Assembly: GCA_951804985.1 (NCBI GenBank)
Contig: OX638135.1
Span: 36,101,670 to 36,165,669, forward strand
Source of the DNA: Dryomyza anilis
Lineage: Eukaryota; Arthropoda; Insecta; Diptera; Dryomyzidae
Reading direction: 5' to 3'
DNA length: 64,000 bases
Within the stretch, counting starts at the first letter, position 1. Each line of letters opens with the position of its first letter. The position numbers and the translations under genes are program-made. The notes beneath the pieces were generated by a model. That model saw only the letters and a program-made list of their open reading frames with translations. It did not search any database and was not told the DNA's origin. This document shows, in pieces, positions 33,287 to 44,108 of this stretch.

Positions 33287-34625
33287 TAACATAATTTAAA
33301 ACAATGAAGTGTTAGTGCTGCTGCGAACAATATCTATTAATTTATTTGAATCTAATATACTAATGCATATTCCTACTCCCTTTCCATCAAATTTACTACT
33401 ATATTTAATTTTCTACTTAACTTAACTTCTTAACTTCAAATCTACTCCATTTTGCAATATTTTCAATTCAACTCCCTTTTACTCATTTCTACCCCCCACT
33501 ATTTTCAAATCTGCTCCTTTTGCATTGGCAAAAAGTGCGAACACTGCAGACACTTCTTTACGCGACATGTCGAATAATGCATAATTCCAGGGTAGATTAT
33601 TCGACAAGTCGTGTAAACGAGCGACTGCCGAAAATAAACTTTTTATTTCGACTGATATTGATGGACACTAAAAATATTATGGAAATGCTACAACACATAG
33701 ATGCATTATGCCAGGGACAAGTGTCTCATACATTGGACGCGTCGTATAAACTGGGTTTTCATTAGATGATTTGGATAAAAAATGATACAGTTCAAGTTCA
33801 AGTAAAAATGATACATTTAAGAAATAAGATATTGTTTTGTTCATACACGAGAATTGTGTAATTGTTTGCAATAAGTCATTATTTTTTACGACTAACAAAC
33901 AGTATTTCTGGTAGCCAATATGTATTTACCAAAAGTAACCGATAGCTTCCCACAAGTATTTTATAAATAATTCTATTTTAGAGTGCAGGAAAAACGTATG
34001 CATTTGCTTTGTTGTTTGTGTAAACCAAATTGACCAACCGTATGGAAGGTTTGTTCCCTGGAATCGAATCTCTGTAGTGCCGTGGTTTTAATATAACCCC
34101 TCGCTGTGTTCATCACTGAAATCTCCTAAATTACCGGGTAAAAATACAAATGACTGTTCATGAAGTTACTTTTCAGCCACATATTTACTACCATATTATC
34201 ACTAGTTTCCGTATATCTATCAGTGAAATAAAAATAATATTTTCTCAACTATATTGTGGCCTGAACGGTAGAACGGACATGAATTTTTTTTTGGCGTCTG
34301 GAAAACGAGAGCGATTACATACTGTAAAACTGGCAGACACGGGTATGTTTATGTTAGTTATTTTATTAAAAACTTTTCTATTTTTTCATGTGTAATGAAA
34401 AAAGGGTTTTCTGATGAGCGATGAATTTAAAGTTAAACTAATTATTAATCTAATACAGCTTCTCCTAATTATTAATCTAATACAGCTTCTCCTCTTTCAT
34501 TTGACACTGATAATGGCATCAAAGGATGAGTAAAATTGTTGAAAATATGTTTGTAATAACAGCTCTAGATTATGAATCCGGGCTTAACTTTTTTTCCAAA
34601 ATAGACTTATTCATTTTTCATAACC
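33287..34625. other. AT-rich stretch with TCTACTCC cluster and a hairpin
   Basis: No gene recognised. The right TCTACTCC-type cluster lies at 33370-33530. At 33561-33614 an 18-base near-perfect inverted repeat (ACGCGACATGTCGAATAAT pairs with ATTATTCGACAAGTCGTGT) can form a hairpin. Short frames at 33520, 33677 and 34150 have no recognisable content. Confidence 0.5.
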
Positions 34626-34628
34626 GAC

Positions 34629-35820
34629 GCACAGTGTGCCCAACCCTCTTAAATCGGGTGAAATTCAGTATTTTCGGAACCACTCAACCGATTTTAAAAA
34701 TTTAAAAAGTGTTGTACAGAGAGAACTTGAGAGAACATTAAAATTGGAGTTTGTATCTTTTATGGCAATGGAGATAAAAATCAGTAAAGTAGAGATTTTT
34801 TCATGAAATTTTTTTCAAAAATTGTAAAAAATCCAAAAGTTATCCGATTTTTAAAATTCTTTTTATTCATGAAAAGCTTATATTGAGAAAATGTGCTTAT
34901 ATGAGAAAATATCTTGATTAGTTTTAACATTTATCATTTTATCATGAAATCAAAATCTTTTTATGTAACTTTTAAAATATAAAATTATAAAGTCGATTTT
35001 TTTTTTATTTTCCATTTCTTAATTTTTTTTTGGAAAAATTGACTTCTACGCAAATCTCCGTAAATATTTTTTTTTCAGAAACATGTACTTTTGTTATATT
35101 TTTTTGATAGACAACAGTACTGGGAATCTTTTAAATGATAAAACTTATCCAAAATATATTTAACCAATCTGGCAACACTGGTCAAAGTTCAAGTTTATAA
35201 AATAAGTTTTATCATTTAAAATATTCCCAGTAATGTTGTCTATCAAAAAAATATAACAAAAGTATATGTTACTGAAGAAAAAAAAATACTTACGGAGATT
35301 TGCGTAAAAGTCCATTTTTCCAAAAAAAAATAAAAAATGGAAAATAAAAAAAAAATCGACTTTACAATTTTATATTTACTAAGCCACTTGAGATATTTAA
35401 CAACGGTTTTATGTGTTAATTGTTTATAAAAGTTCAATACAAAGATTTTGAAATATGTAAGGTAAAGTCTTCAAAAATTGAAAAAAAAAAATCATATTCT
35501 AGTCTATATCTTTAAACCTAATCAAGATATTTTCTCATATAAGCACATTTTCTTTAGATCTCAATGTAAGCTTTTCATAAACAAAAGAATTTTAAAACTC
35601 GGATAAGTTTTGGATTTTTTTACAATTTTTGAAAATTTTTTCTTGAAAAAAATCTCAACTTTACTGATTTTTATCTCCATAACCATTAAAGATACAAACT
35701 CCAATTTTAAAAAAAAACTTAAATTTTCTCAAGTTCTATCTGTACAACACTTTTTAAATTTTTAAAATTGGTTGAGTGGTTCCGAAAATACTGATTTAAG
35801 AGCATTTGGGCACATTGTGC
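34629..35820. mobile_element. 1.2-kb palindromic foldback element
   Basis: The left arm (34629 to about 35145) and right arm (about 35205 to 35820) are imperfect inverted copies: GCACAGTGTGCCCAA pairs with TTGGGCACATTGTGC, and GTGTTGTACAGAGAGAACTT with AAGTTCTATCTGTACAACAC. The centre is a ~60-base loop containing CTGGCAACACTGG. GAC flanks both ends (34626-34628, 35821-35823), possibly a target duplication. No transposase is encoded. Confidence 0.8.
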
Positions 35821-35823
35821 GAC

Positions 35824-38145
35824 GCCTCATTTGTAAATCTTGACCGCATGAAAAATAAAATATAAACAAATATTTGGTAATATAAGGCTAGATTATTGTT
35901 AATATCACCATAAGAATTTTTGTGTGAGCAGCATTACGTTACAATACGTTTTGCTTCGTTCCGTTACGTATATTATAACTGAAGTTTTATAGCTGACACT
36001 TCCGGTACATCACTGATCATGTTAATGATTTTTTGTTATTTTTATTCAAGTGCTTTTGCAGACATCAAATATACGGAAGCTAACATTTTTCATATATTTG
36101 AATAAAATGTACAAAAAAGGTAAATGTTTCAACACGCCATTTTTAAAAGTTTTATTAAAATATTGTTTTTGATAATCGTTCAAAATATTAAGCAATGCCA
36201 TTTAAAAAATGATAGATATTTGTATATATGTATATATATATGTTCTATAATAATAATTTTATTTATTTTACACAGGTATATAACAAATATGTAATTTTAA
36301 GGTGGGTTGATTTTTCGATTTTTTATGTTTCTTCTTAGCCTTATAAATAAATACTATTTTAACTTTTAATTTAACGTTGGAACTACAAATATATTTGCAA
36401 TATTTTAGTTGCCATAGCATTTTTTTTTATTTGATGGTAGCATTTAAATGATTATTTCATCAAAATTGTATTTATTCCATTTAAACTAAATTTTACAACA
36501 ATGATATACTCTTTAAGTTGAGATTTATAAGCTTTCAAATTATATATGTGGAATCGAAATTATTTTCTTAGCGTTTAATTATTTTTAATTTTTATTATAT
36601 GTATATATATATTTTGGTTTGTATGATAGTTTGTATTATCACCTATAAAAGGCATTTTTTATAACAAATATATGTTTTCATTGATTAATGAAATGTATTA
36701 TTTTAAGAACCACAGAATGGATTTTTTGTTTGCTACGGTGGTTATTACTAGTTTAGTATATTTAACTATTTAAACCGATTTCAAATAAACGGACTTAACT
36801 TTTAAAAACAACAATTGTCAACAATGTCTTATAATCTTACTATATAACTTCAAAATTTAGTATCTATTTGCATTTTTTTATTTTTTTTTTATTGTATTAA
36901 TATTATATTATATGTTTACATAGTATATTCAATGCTGTTTTTCTATTTTATTTAAACTGTTAAATCGCCCACTTTTACCAAAAAGTACAAGAACATTTTA
37001 CATACAAAAATTTCCAAATAATTAATTTATTCACTGTTATTAGTAGTTAAAATATATTTCAGGGCTAATTTTTATAACGACATTTGCAATTTGATCAATG
37101 CTGAATATCTCAGATTTGATACGAGATATTAAAAAATGGATAACTGCATTAAAAAGAGAATATATAAATCATATATATCCAACTCCTAACCTAATTTATC
37201 CAAAAATGGCGTTTGAGCCCAACAAATTGATTTGGCGTCAAGTTTTGCACGATTACTTACATTTTTTTATGGATAAGTAAGTATTCAACTCGTTACTTAT
37301 GTAACTACTCAATTATAAAAAAAATGATGCCCAACCCATCGTAACACTACTTAGTCCAGTGAGTTCTAAAGGGAAGAACTAATTTCAAAGTATTAATATA
37401 TCTAAATAATTTAAAAAAGACTTAATAATGGTTACTAAATAATATTTTAAATTCGGTATACACAAAATAAAATATATATGACTTAATATATTTGCATGAT
37501 TTATCTGTGTAATAGCGGCGGGGCTCCATGTCATGGTGGGCTTTTATTTAAGATTATTTGAAGTTGTGTATAAAAAATGTATTTTAAAGATAAAAAGCAT
37601 AACAATTAGTCATATTATTTGCTTTAATTACAACGATCAAAGATTTTAGTTTTTACTGTGTGATTCGGAGACAATAAAAAATAGAATAATACTAAAAATA
37701 TCAGAATTTTTATTTTATATTCAACTGAAGTTATGATAATACTAAAAAAATCCTAAATTTGTTAAAAGAAGTACATATCCTAGCTTTAATTTCAACAATC
37801 AAAATAAGTTGAAATTTTATTTTTTACTGTTTGATTCGGAGATAACACAAAATAAAATAATTTTTATTTTAGATTCAATATTTTATAATTTTTATGATAA
37901 TACTGAAAAATTCCTAAACACCGTAATCAACATTTTGGGAACTTTTGTTTTATTGCAGTTTTTGCAACCTCTTTATTAGAAGAATCTCCGTGAATTTCGG
38001 GGTCCAAATTTGAAATAAATCCAAATAACAGTTATTATCATTTATAAATAATTTAAATATTTCTTTTAGTGACTACTATAAGTATTTTTAACTCCTTTTG
38101 TGGTAATGAAAGAAAATCTAAAAATAAAGCAATAATATACAGTGT
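35824..38145. other. AT-rich stretch, no gene recognised
   Basis: Long T and A runs with no credible ORF. A 60-codon frame at 37098-37280 resembles nothing I know. A ~170-bp segment is tandemly duplicated at about 37640-37920 (TTTTTACTGT.TGATTCGGAGA and ATGATAATACT.AAAAA occur twice). Confidence 0.5.
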
Positions 38146-38335
38146 GGCAAATATGTATTCATACAAGAACAAAGTAGCTTTCTTTATTAAAGGAATACTT
38201 AAAATATAAAATAAAATTACAATGTATATAATAAAGTTTCAAGATTTGTTCGATTGGTGCCTCTTTCTTGGCCACAACTTGCTTAAGTCTATCAAAAAAA
38301 TTTCACACGCGGCACGAACTATCTCATCTGGTCTT
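38146..38335 (-). mobile_element. Tc1-like transposon 3' end fragment
   Basis: The plus strand begins ACAGTGTGGCAAATATGTAT next to TA, which looks like a Tc1-family terminal inverted repeat in a TA target. On the minus strand, about 100 bases in, a transposase-like C-terminus is readable (DEIVRAACEIFLIDLSKLW then a stop). Only this end is present. From 38336 to 39300 nothing further is recognised. Confidence 0.45.
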
Positions 38336-39363
38336 TATCCTATACATCAAAAACAAGGATTGAAACCGTAACCGAAACTGATATCCATTTAAAATCGATT
38401 GATTGTAAACCGAAACCTTAACCGTTATACGAAAATCACAAATAAACCGATATCCAAAATTGTTATAAACGTTTTCGATTTTATTCGGGGTTTGAAAAAG
38501 TTTTGAAAAATTATGAGATACGACAAAAATATTTAATTTTATATAGACCCGCTTAAATGTCATTGAAATCGGAAGTCCCGAAATAACTTTTTTGTGTAAC
38601 TTTTTTGTGTATAGATTGTTTTGATATTTTTTTTATCTTCGATCACTTGTATAACGGTAATTCGACAAAAAAAACACAAGCAACTCCTAGAACAAAATAG
38701 ACAAAGCTATTTGTTTCTTCATTCTGCGATACACTAGTGTCGTTCGTAGTGCGACTATGCATGTGTTTTGTTAGTTTTTTTCGATCACAACTACAAAATA
38801 AAAACATGCTACGCTAGGTCGTTCGTTATTTGTGAAACACGCACTTGCACAGAAATTAAACAGTATTATATATTTATGCTTTCTTTTGTGTTTTTTTTTT
38901 GTTGTTAATTGCAAAATAATGAAGTTTTCTTAAGTTGAGATCTATGGTTTAATTTATAAAAGAAAAAAATTATATTTTTAATATATAAATGTTTTAACAG
39001 TTCACCTAAATTTGAGTGCTATTGCCTTTTATGCATTTTCGCTTTTTTGAGTTTCACATATTTTCTGCTTCTTCACATATGCGAATTGCATCAAATGATA
39101 AATTTTTCGCGGGAAATTATTTTGTACAACAAACACATCTTGTGGGTGTTGTTGTACAAGAAATTTTTGTTGCCAACTGGATGGTTGTACTAAAATACAC
39201 ACACATGCAATGTGTGTGTCAGACCTGTCCGATTTATACAACGTATGAACGAAAACACAGATTCAATTCTCGTTGTTAGAATTTCGTCTTAACTTTTGGG
39301 TTATTTCTTTTTCGATTTCAAAGATAATATCGATCGAGATTTCGAATTTTCTCGAATTCAATT

Positions 39364-39960
39364 TTGAAGAATTTTAATTCTGAAACGAATAAAAGGGATT
39401 TTACTGTTAATCGAATATATTCCAAGCCACAATTGCCCGAGTTGAATGTGCCCGAGTTCAACGGCAATTTCGAGGATTGGATTCACTTTCGTGACTTGTT
39501 TAAAGCTGTAATAATTGCTCGAAAAGAACTTGTCGGTATCGAAAAAATGGAATATTTACAGACGCGTGTAAAGGAAGAGGCGCTTTCGATCATAAAGCAC
39601 CTTCCCCCAATTTACGAAAATTTTGAGGTCGCGTGGAAATTATTGTGTGATCGGTATGATAATACGTCTGCTATTGTTGATGCACATATGAAAAAACTAT
39701 TTGAACAAGATGAAATTAATACAAGTAGTGTTCGTGAACTCAAAAAATTCTTTCATGTGACTAATGAAAATTATAATATACTAAGTGTTTTAAAACAGTC
39801 AGTGTATGAGTGGTCAAAGATACTTCTGTACCACATGGAAAAGAAGCTTGACAAAGATTCACAACTGGCCCGAGATATTAGAAAAAATACAAGAACCGAA
39901 GTTCGAACAATTTATTAAGTTTATAAGTGAGCGCATACAGGAAAGTGAAAAATTCGATAA
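39364..39960 (+). pseudogene. BEL/Pao D gag (DUF1759-type)
   Basis: One frame contains LPELNVPEFNGNFEDWIHF, LVGIEKMEYLQTRVKEEAL, VAWKLLCDRYDNTSAIVDAH and SVRELKKFFHVTNENYNIL, the standard DUF1759 core. Near 39880 the frame shifts; the continuation reads FEQFIKFISERIQESEKFD. The upstream part of gag is not visible. Confidence 0.88.
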
Positions 39961-40019
39961 TTCTACAAGACCTTTATCACAGTATACAAAAAAAGATAAA
40001 ACAAAAAAAGATAAAACCT

Positions 40020-40800
40020 TGTGTATTTGCTATAGCAGTGCAATCGTGTTATAAATGCAAGCCAAAACACGAATTATATTAGTGTTCTTCGTTTAAAGCA
40101 CTTACAGTGCCATCGCGAGTGGAATTCGTGAGAGCCAACGGTATTTGCTATAATTGTTTACGGGTTAAACATAATTTGTTCGAGTGCTAGTATTCCAACT
40201 GCAAGGTATGCAATATTTCGTTGAGTGTATTACCAACCGCAATTGTTATGATAAAAGATAGTAACGGAGTACTACAGCCTTGCCGTGCGCTTTTGGACTC
40301 AGTCAACATTAATTTCCGAGTCGCGTGCTCAACGTTTAAATCTGTCGCGTACACATGCATCGGTTTCGATTAGTGGCCTCGGTCATTGTGAGTCGCGGTA
40401 AAGTATTGATTAACATTTGCGCCGAAGCAGAAAACAAATTTCACACAATGGCATACGTTTTGCCTAAGCTCATTGGAAATTTGCCACAAATAGAAGTGTC
40501 GCAAAAAAGCGTCGAATTTTTCAAAGGGCTTAATCTAGCTGATCGGTACTTCGATAAGCATCGATGTATTACTTGGAGCTGATATCGTTTTTAAAGCATT
40601 TACTGATGGCAGCTTAATTCATCCATCAGGAACGCTATTTGCAAAAAATACACTTTTTGGTTGGGTTATTGCTGGAAATGACTCAGTCGACGTATTCCCA
40701 ACAGTGTGTTACAAAGATCAGTTACTGACCTTGACTGCCTCTTAAGGAGCTTTTGGGAACAAGAAAAATCACGCGATTCAAGAAAAATCACTCGATTCAA
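40020..40800 (+). pseudogene. BEL/Pao D zinc knuckles and protease remnant
   Basis: CYKCKPKHELY (then a stop and CSSF) and CYNCLRVKHNLFEC represent the two knuckles. The protease region reads LPTAIVMIKDSNG, CRALLDSVNINF (catalytic Asp-Ser kept, next residues changed), then in another frame RAQRLNLSRTHASVSISGLG. The family block GADIVFKAF and LFGWVIAG follow at about 40575-40675. Stops and frame changes break it. Confidence 0.8.
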
Positions 40801-40989
40801 GAGAATGGCCTTTTTATTGTAAGTCTGCCGTTTAAATCTAATAATCGTACTTTGGGGATACTCGCACTATGGCATTACAGAGATTGTTCGCGATGGAAAA
40901 ACGTTTCAAGCATGATGCTATTTTAAAAAATCAATATGTATTTTTTATGAAGGAATATGAAGAATTCGGTCACATGACTAAAGTGCCAT

Positions 40990-41615
40990 CATGTAATACA
41001 ACAATCAGTAGTAATTTCGTCCGCATCATGCAGTGATGAAGCCCTCAAGTACCACCACAAAACTCAGAGTGGTATTCGACGCATCGGCCAAATCATCGAA
41101 TAGTATTTCATTAAACGACTGCTTGCAGGTTGACCCCGTGATTCAAAATGATCTTTTCACCATTCTGGTACGTTTTCGAAAATCACGCGTTGCATTTTCA
41201 GCGGATATTGCACAAATATGGTCAAGGCTGAAGATAGAAGATTTCAGCAAATATTTTGGCGCGATGCAGAGAAAACTGAACCCATGATCTACAAATTAAA
41301 TACAATCACCTGGTATGTCCCCTGCTTCATTTTTAGCTACAAGAACCCTGAAACTAATAGCATTAAACAACATGAAGCAATTCCCTGATGCATGTTCGCA
41401 ATTATTGGAACAGTTTTATATGGACGACTATATGGGCGGAGCAGACACCATGGAGGGAGCTATGCAAGTCATTTCAGATATATATTATATATTGAAAACT
41501 TCTCAAATGAAATTACGCAAATGGGCCTCGAATTGCCCAGCAGTTTTGAACAAATACCAATTACCGATAGGGAAATTACTGACGAATTATGCATTACTTC
41601 AGATGTGGTATTAAG
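40990..41615 (+). pseudogene. BEL/Pao D reverse transcriptase
   Basis: MMKPSSTTTKLRVVFDASAK and SLNDCLQVDPVIQNDLFTIL start the domain; motif A is SADIAQIWSRLKIEDF with its Asp. After a TGA at 41285-41287 the next block reads MSPASFLATRTLKLIAL and the catalytic box is YMDDYMGGADTMEGAM near 41420. RKWASNCPAVL ends the region. The Pro-rich GT-fingers region between the two pieces is shortened. Confidence 0.88.
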
Positions 41616-41689
41616 GCTCTTGATATTATTTGCTTGACTCGTGCAGATGCTTTTAGCTTTCGAATTTTCTTACCCAACATTAATGGAAC

Positions 41690-42220
41690 GGTCAAAAACA
41701 AGTTGTCCTTTCTTTGATTGCCAGAATCTTTGACCCTATGGGCTGGATGGAGCCCATGATAGTATTTCTTGAATTGTTGATGATTTGGTCCAGAGGTATT
41801 GGATGGGACGATCCTATTCCAATAGATTTACAACACGATTGGAATAAATTTATCATTGATTCAGATAAACTAAATAACATTTTGGTACCCAGGTGGACGC
41901 GATATAATGAAATCTTTACCGTTGAACTACAAGCATTTGCAGATTCTTCGATGGTTGCATATGCTGCGGTTGTATATATGCGTGTTTGCGATCCTTCTGG
42001 AAAAATATTTGTCTCGCTGATTGCTAGTAAATCTCGAATTACACTTTCGAAGCCTGCAACTACTATCTCACGATTAGAATTGTGTGCAGCACTACTTGCT
42101 GCTGGTGAAAGTAAAAAAGGATTTATCAATCGCCAATAAAGAATGTTTTGGTTGGACAGATTCTGCTGCAGTTTTTTATTGGATAAGGGATCATCCCCGA
42201 CTATATAAAAAATCGTAAAT
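41690..42220 (+). pseudogene. BEL/Pao D RNase H
   Basis: ARIFDPMGWMEPMIVFLELL begins the connection, followed by WTRYNEIFTVELQAFADSSM with the first RNase H Asp, LIASKSRITLSKPATTISRL with Glu-Leu-Cys, then a frame break near 42118 and ECFGWTDSAAVFYWIRDHP, which carries the third carboxylate. Confidence 0.85.
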
Positions 42221-42299
42221 ATTTTGCACCCTTCAGCATGGCATTATATTAACACGATGGAATACCACCACTCGGGGAATACCACCAAAACAATTAATA

Positions 42300-43830
42300 A
42301 GTTTGAAGCAGTGGTGGAAAGGGCCGTCTTTTCTAAGCGAACTTACAATAAAATTTAGAGCAGTGCCAGCTGTTTCCGATATACATCCTAATTTAGATGA
42401 GATATCTAAAAATCCTGTATTAGATGAGATATCTATAAATCCTCGGACATGTGATTTTTATTTTGAGCACCTTTCCCATTTTTCAAAATTTAACCGTTTG
42501 ATACGCTCAAATGCTTTTATTAAACGTATGTTTTTCAACGCATCTTCGGGTACCACTGTGAGAAGAGTCGGAGCTCTTTCAACAGATGAAACCACAGCTG
42601 CTAAATACGATATTCGTATTTTTATGAAGATATGAAAAACTTGCAGCTAAATAGACCGTGTCCTAAAAGAAGTAAATTTAGCGACTGAACCCCTTTATTG
42701 ACAACTATGGACTTATAAGGCTTGGCGGTAGATTGATGGAAGCAAACCTTCCATACGAGCAAATAAATCCAGATATTCTCCACAAGGATCATCAGTTAAC
42801 CAAATTAATCATTGAATGGACTCATAAGAAAAATTTACATTCTGGTAATCGACAAACTACTTACTTGGTTTCTTTGATATATCACATAATTGGTTGTTCC
42901 AGGCAGTACGACGTTGCATTCATCAAACAAATGGGCCAACATCAGCGAGTACAACCCAGTTTTCCCTTCCTGAACACAGGAATTGATTATTGCGGACTTA
43001 TTACTGTACGTACCTGATAGGGTCGTGGTGCTAAAATTTACAAGTCTTACATCGCATTATTTATATGTTTAGCAACGAAGTCAATTCATTTGGAACCTTC
43101 TGCGGCGATTTGTAGCCAGACGTGGAATATGCCGTAGCATTTTCAGCGACAATGGCCGAAATTTCATTGGAGCTAATAAATATTTACGTGATGTCGCTAA
43201 TCTACAAGGTTCTGACGAATTTCGCACTGCTGTTATAAATAAAGCTGTTACTCGAGGTCGATTGGCATTTCTCACCTCCGCATTCCCCACATTTCGGCGG
43301 ATTATGGGAAGCTGGGGTAAAGACAACTAAATTTCACCTTCGAAGGGTTATGGGATACTCGTCATTTACATTCGAAGAACTATCCACTGTTCTGTGTCAA
43401 ATCGAGTCATACGTCAATTCGCGACCGTCATATCAGCGGTTTGAAGGAGATTTGGACCCATTACTCCGGCACATTTTTAATAATGCGGCCGATGCAATCA
43501 GTTCCAGATGAAGCTACACCTGCCACAGCAGTAAATAGATGGCGATACATGCAGCACATCGTACAAGATTTCTGGTGAAAATGGCCTGTCGAGTACATCA
43601 GTCAACTCCGCAGACGACCCAAATGGGATAAACTTGCAAACAGTGTTCAAATTGGTGATGTGGTCGTCCTCATGGAGTTACATTTGGCTCCGTATACATG
43701 GTTTTAGGAAAAATTGTGCGACTATCCAGGAAAGGACAACGTAACCTGCGTTGTTGATGTAAAGACCGAGAGAGGAGAATATAGACGATCTATATTAAAG
43801 CTATGTCCACTGTTTGTGGACGAATAGTTG
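42300..43830 (+). pseudogene. BEL/Pao D integrase
   Basis: The region before the finger (WWKGPSFL) is at 42300; the finger region reads DHQLTKLIIEWTHKKNLHSG. The core shows FPFLNTGIDYCG (first Asp), IFSDNGRNFIGANKYLRDV at ~43135-43190 (second Asp), and PHFGGLWEAGVKTTKFHLR at ~43280-43340 (Glu). The C-terminal part contains WRYMQHIVQDFW and IGDVVVLM. The frame changes at least four times and includes stops at about 43015, 43330 and 43576. Confidence 0.85.
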
Positions 43831-43856
43831 AAGACTTAGTCTTCAACGGCGGGAGT

Positions 43857-44039
43857 ATGTTTGCTTCAATATGAACGAACCATCAGCTCTTCAAATCATT
43901 AACATGTCAGCCCGGTTTTGCAAACATCATATTGGCAACCATGAATTTATTGTGACAGATGTCACGTACTAAAAGTTCAATAAAATTAAACTAAATAATT
44001 AAAAAATAAGTTTTCCGCGTATTATTTAACAGTTAACGA

Positions 44040-44042
<3 letters not shown>
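43857..44042 (+). repeat. Probable 3' LTR of BEL/Pao D
   Basis: It begins TATGTTTGCTTCAATATG right after the purine-rich GGCGGGAG, which fits a polypurine tract. It contains AATAAAATTAAACT as possible poly(A) signal and ends where the (TA)n tract starts. No partner LTR in the window, so borders are approximate. Confidence 0.55.

Positions 44043-44107
<65 letters not shown>
44043..44107. repeat. (TA)n microsatellite at the RTE 3' side
   Basis: About 65 bases of TA between the BEL/Pao D LTR and the RTE 3' end. A second tract (47422-47479) flanks the RTE 5' end, so the RTE either entered a TA tract or its insertion seeded them. Confidence 0.97.

Positions 44108-44108
<1 letters not shown>

Larger units (their letters stand above)
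39300..44042 (+). mobile_element. BEL/Pao retrotransposon D (decayed)
   Basis: Gag, zinc knuckles, protease remnant, RT, RNase H and integrase in BEL/Pao order on the plus strand, followed by a GGCGGGAG purine tract and a probable 3' LTR. No matching 5' LTR was found upstream, so the start is placed just before gag. It is clearly different from elements A, B, C and E. Confidence 0.85.

Noticed and set aside
37098..37280. 60-codon frame as a small gene
   Set aside because: Short, AT-rich, unknown, with no supporting signals nearby.
38690..39290. 5' LTR of BEL/Pao D
   Set aside because: I compared it by eye with the probable 3' LTR at 43857-44042 and found no shared blocks.
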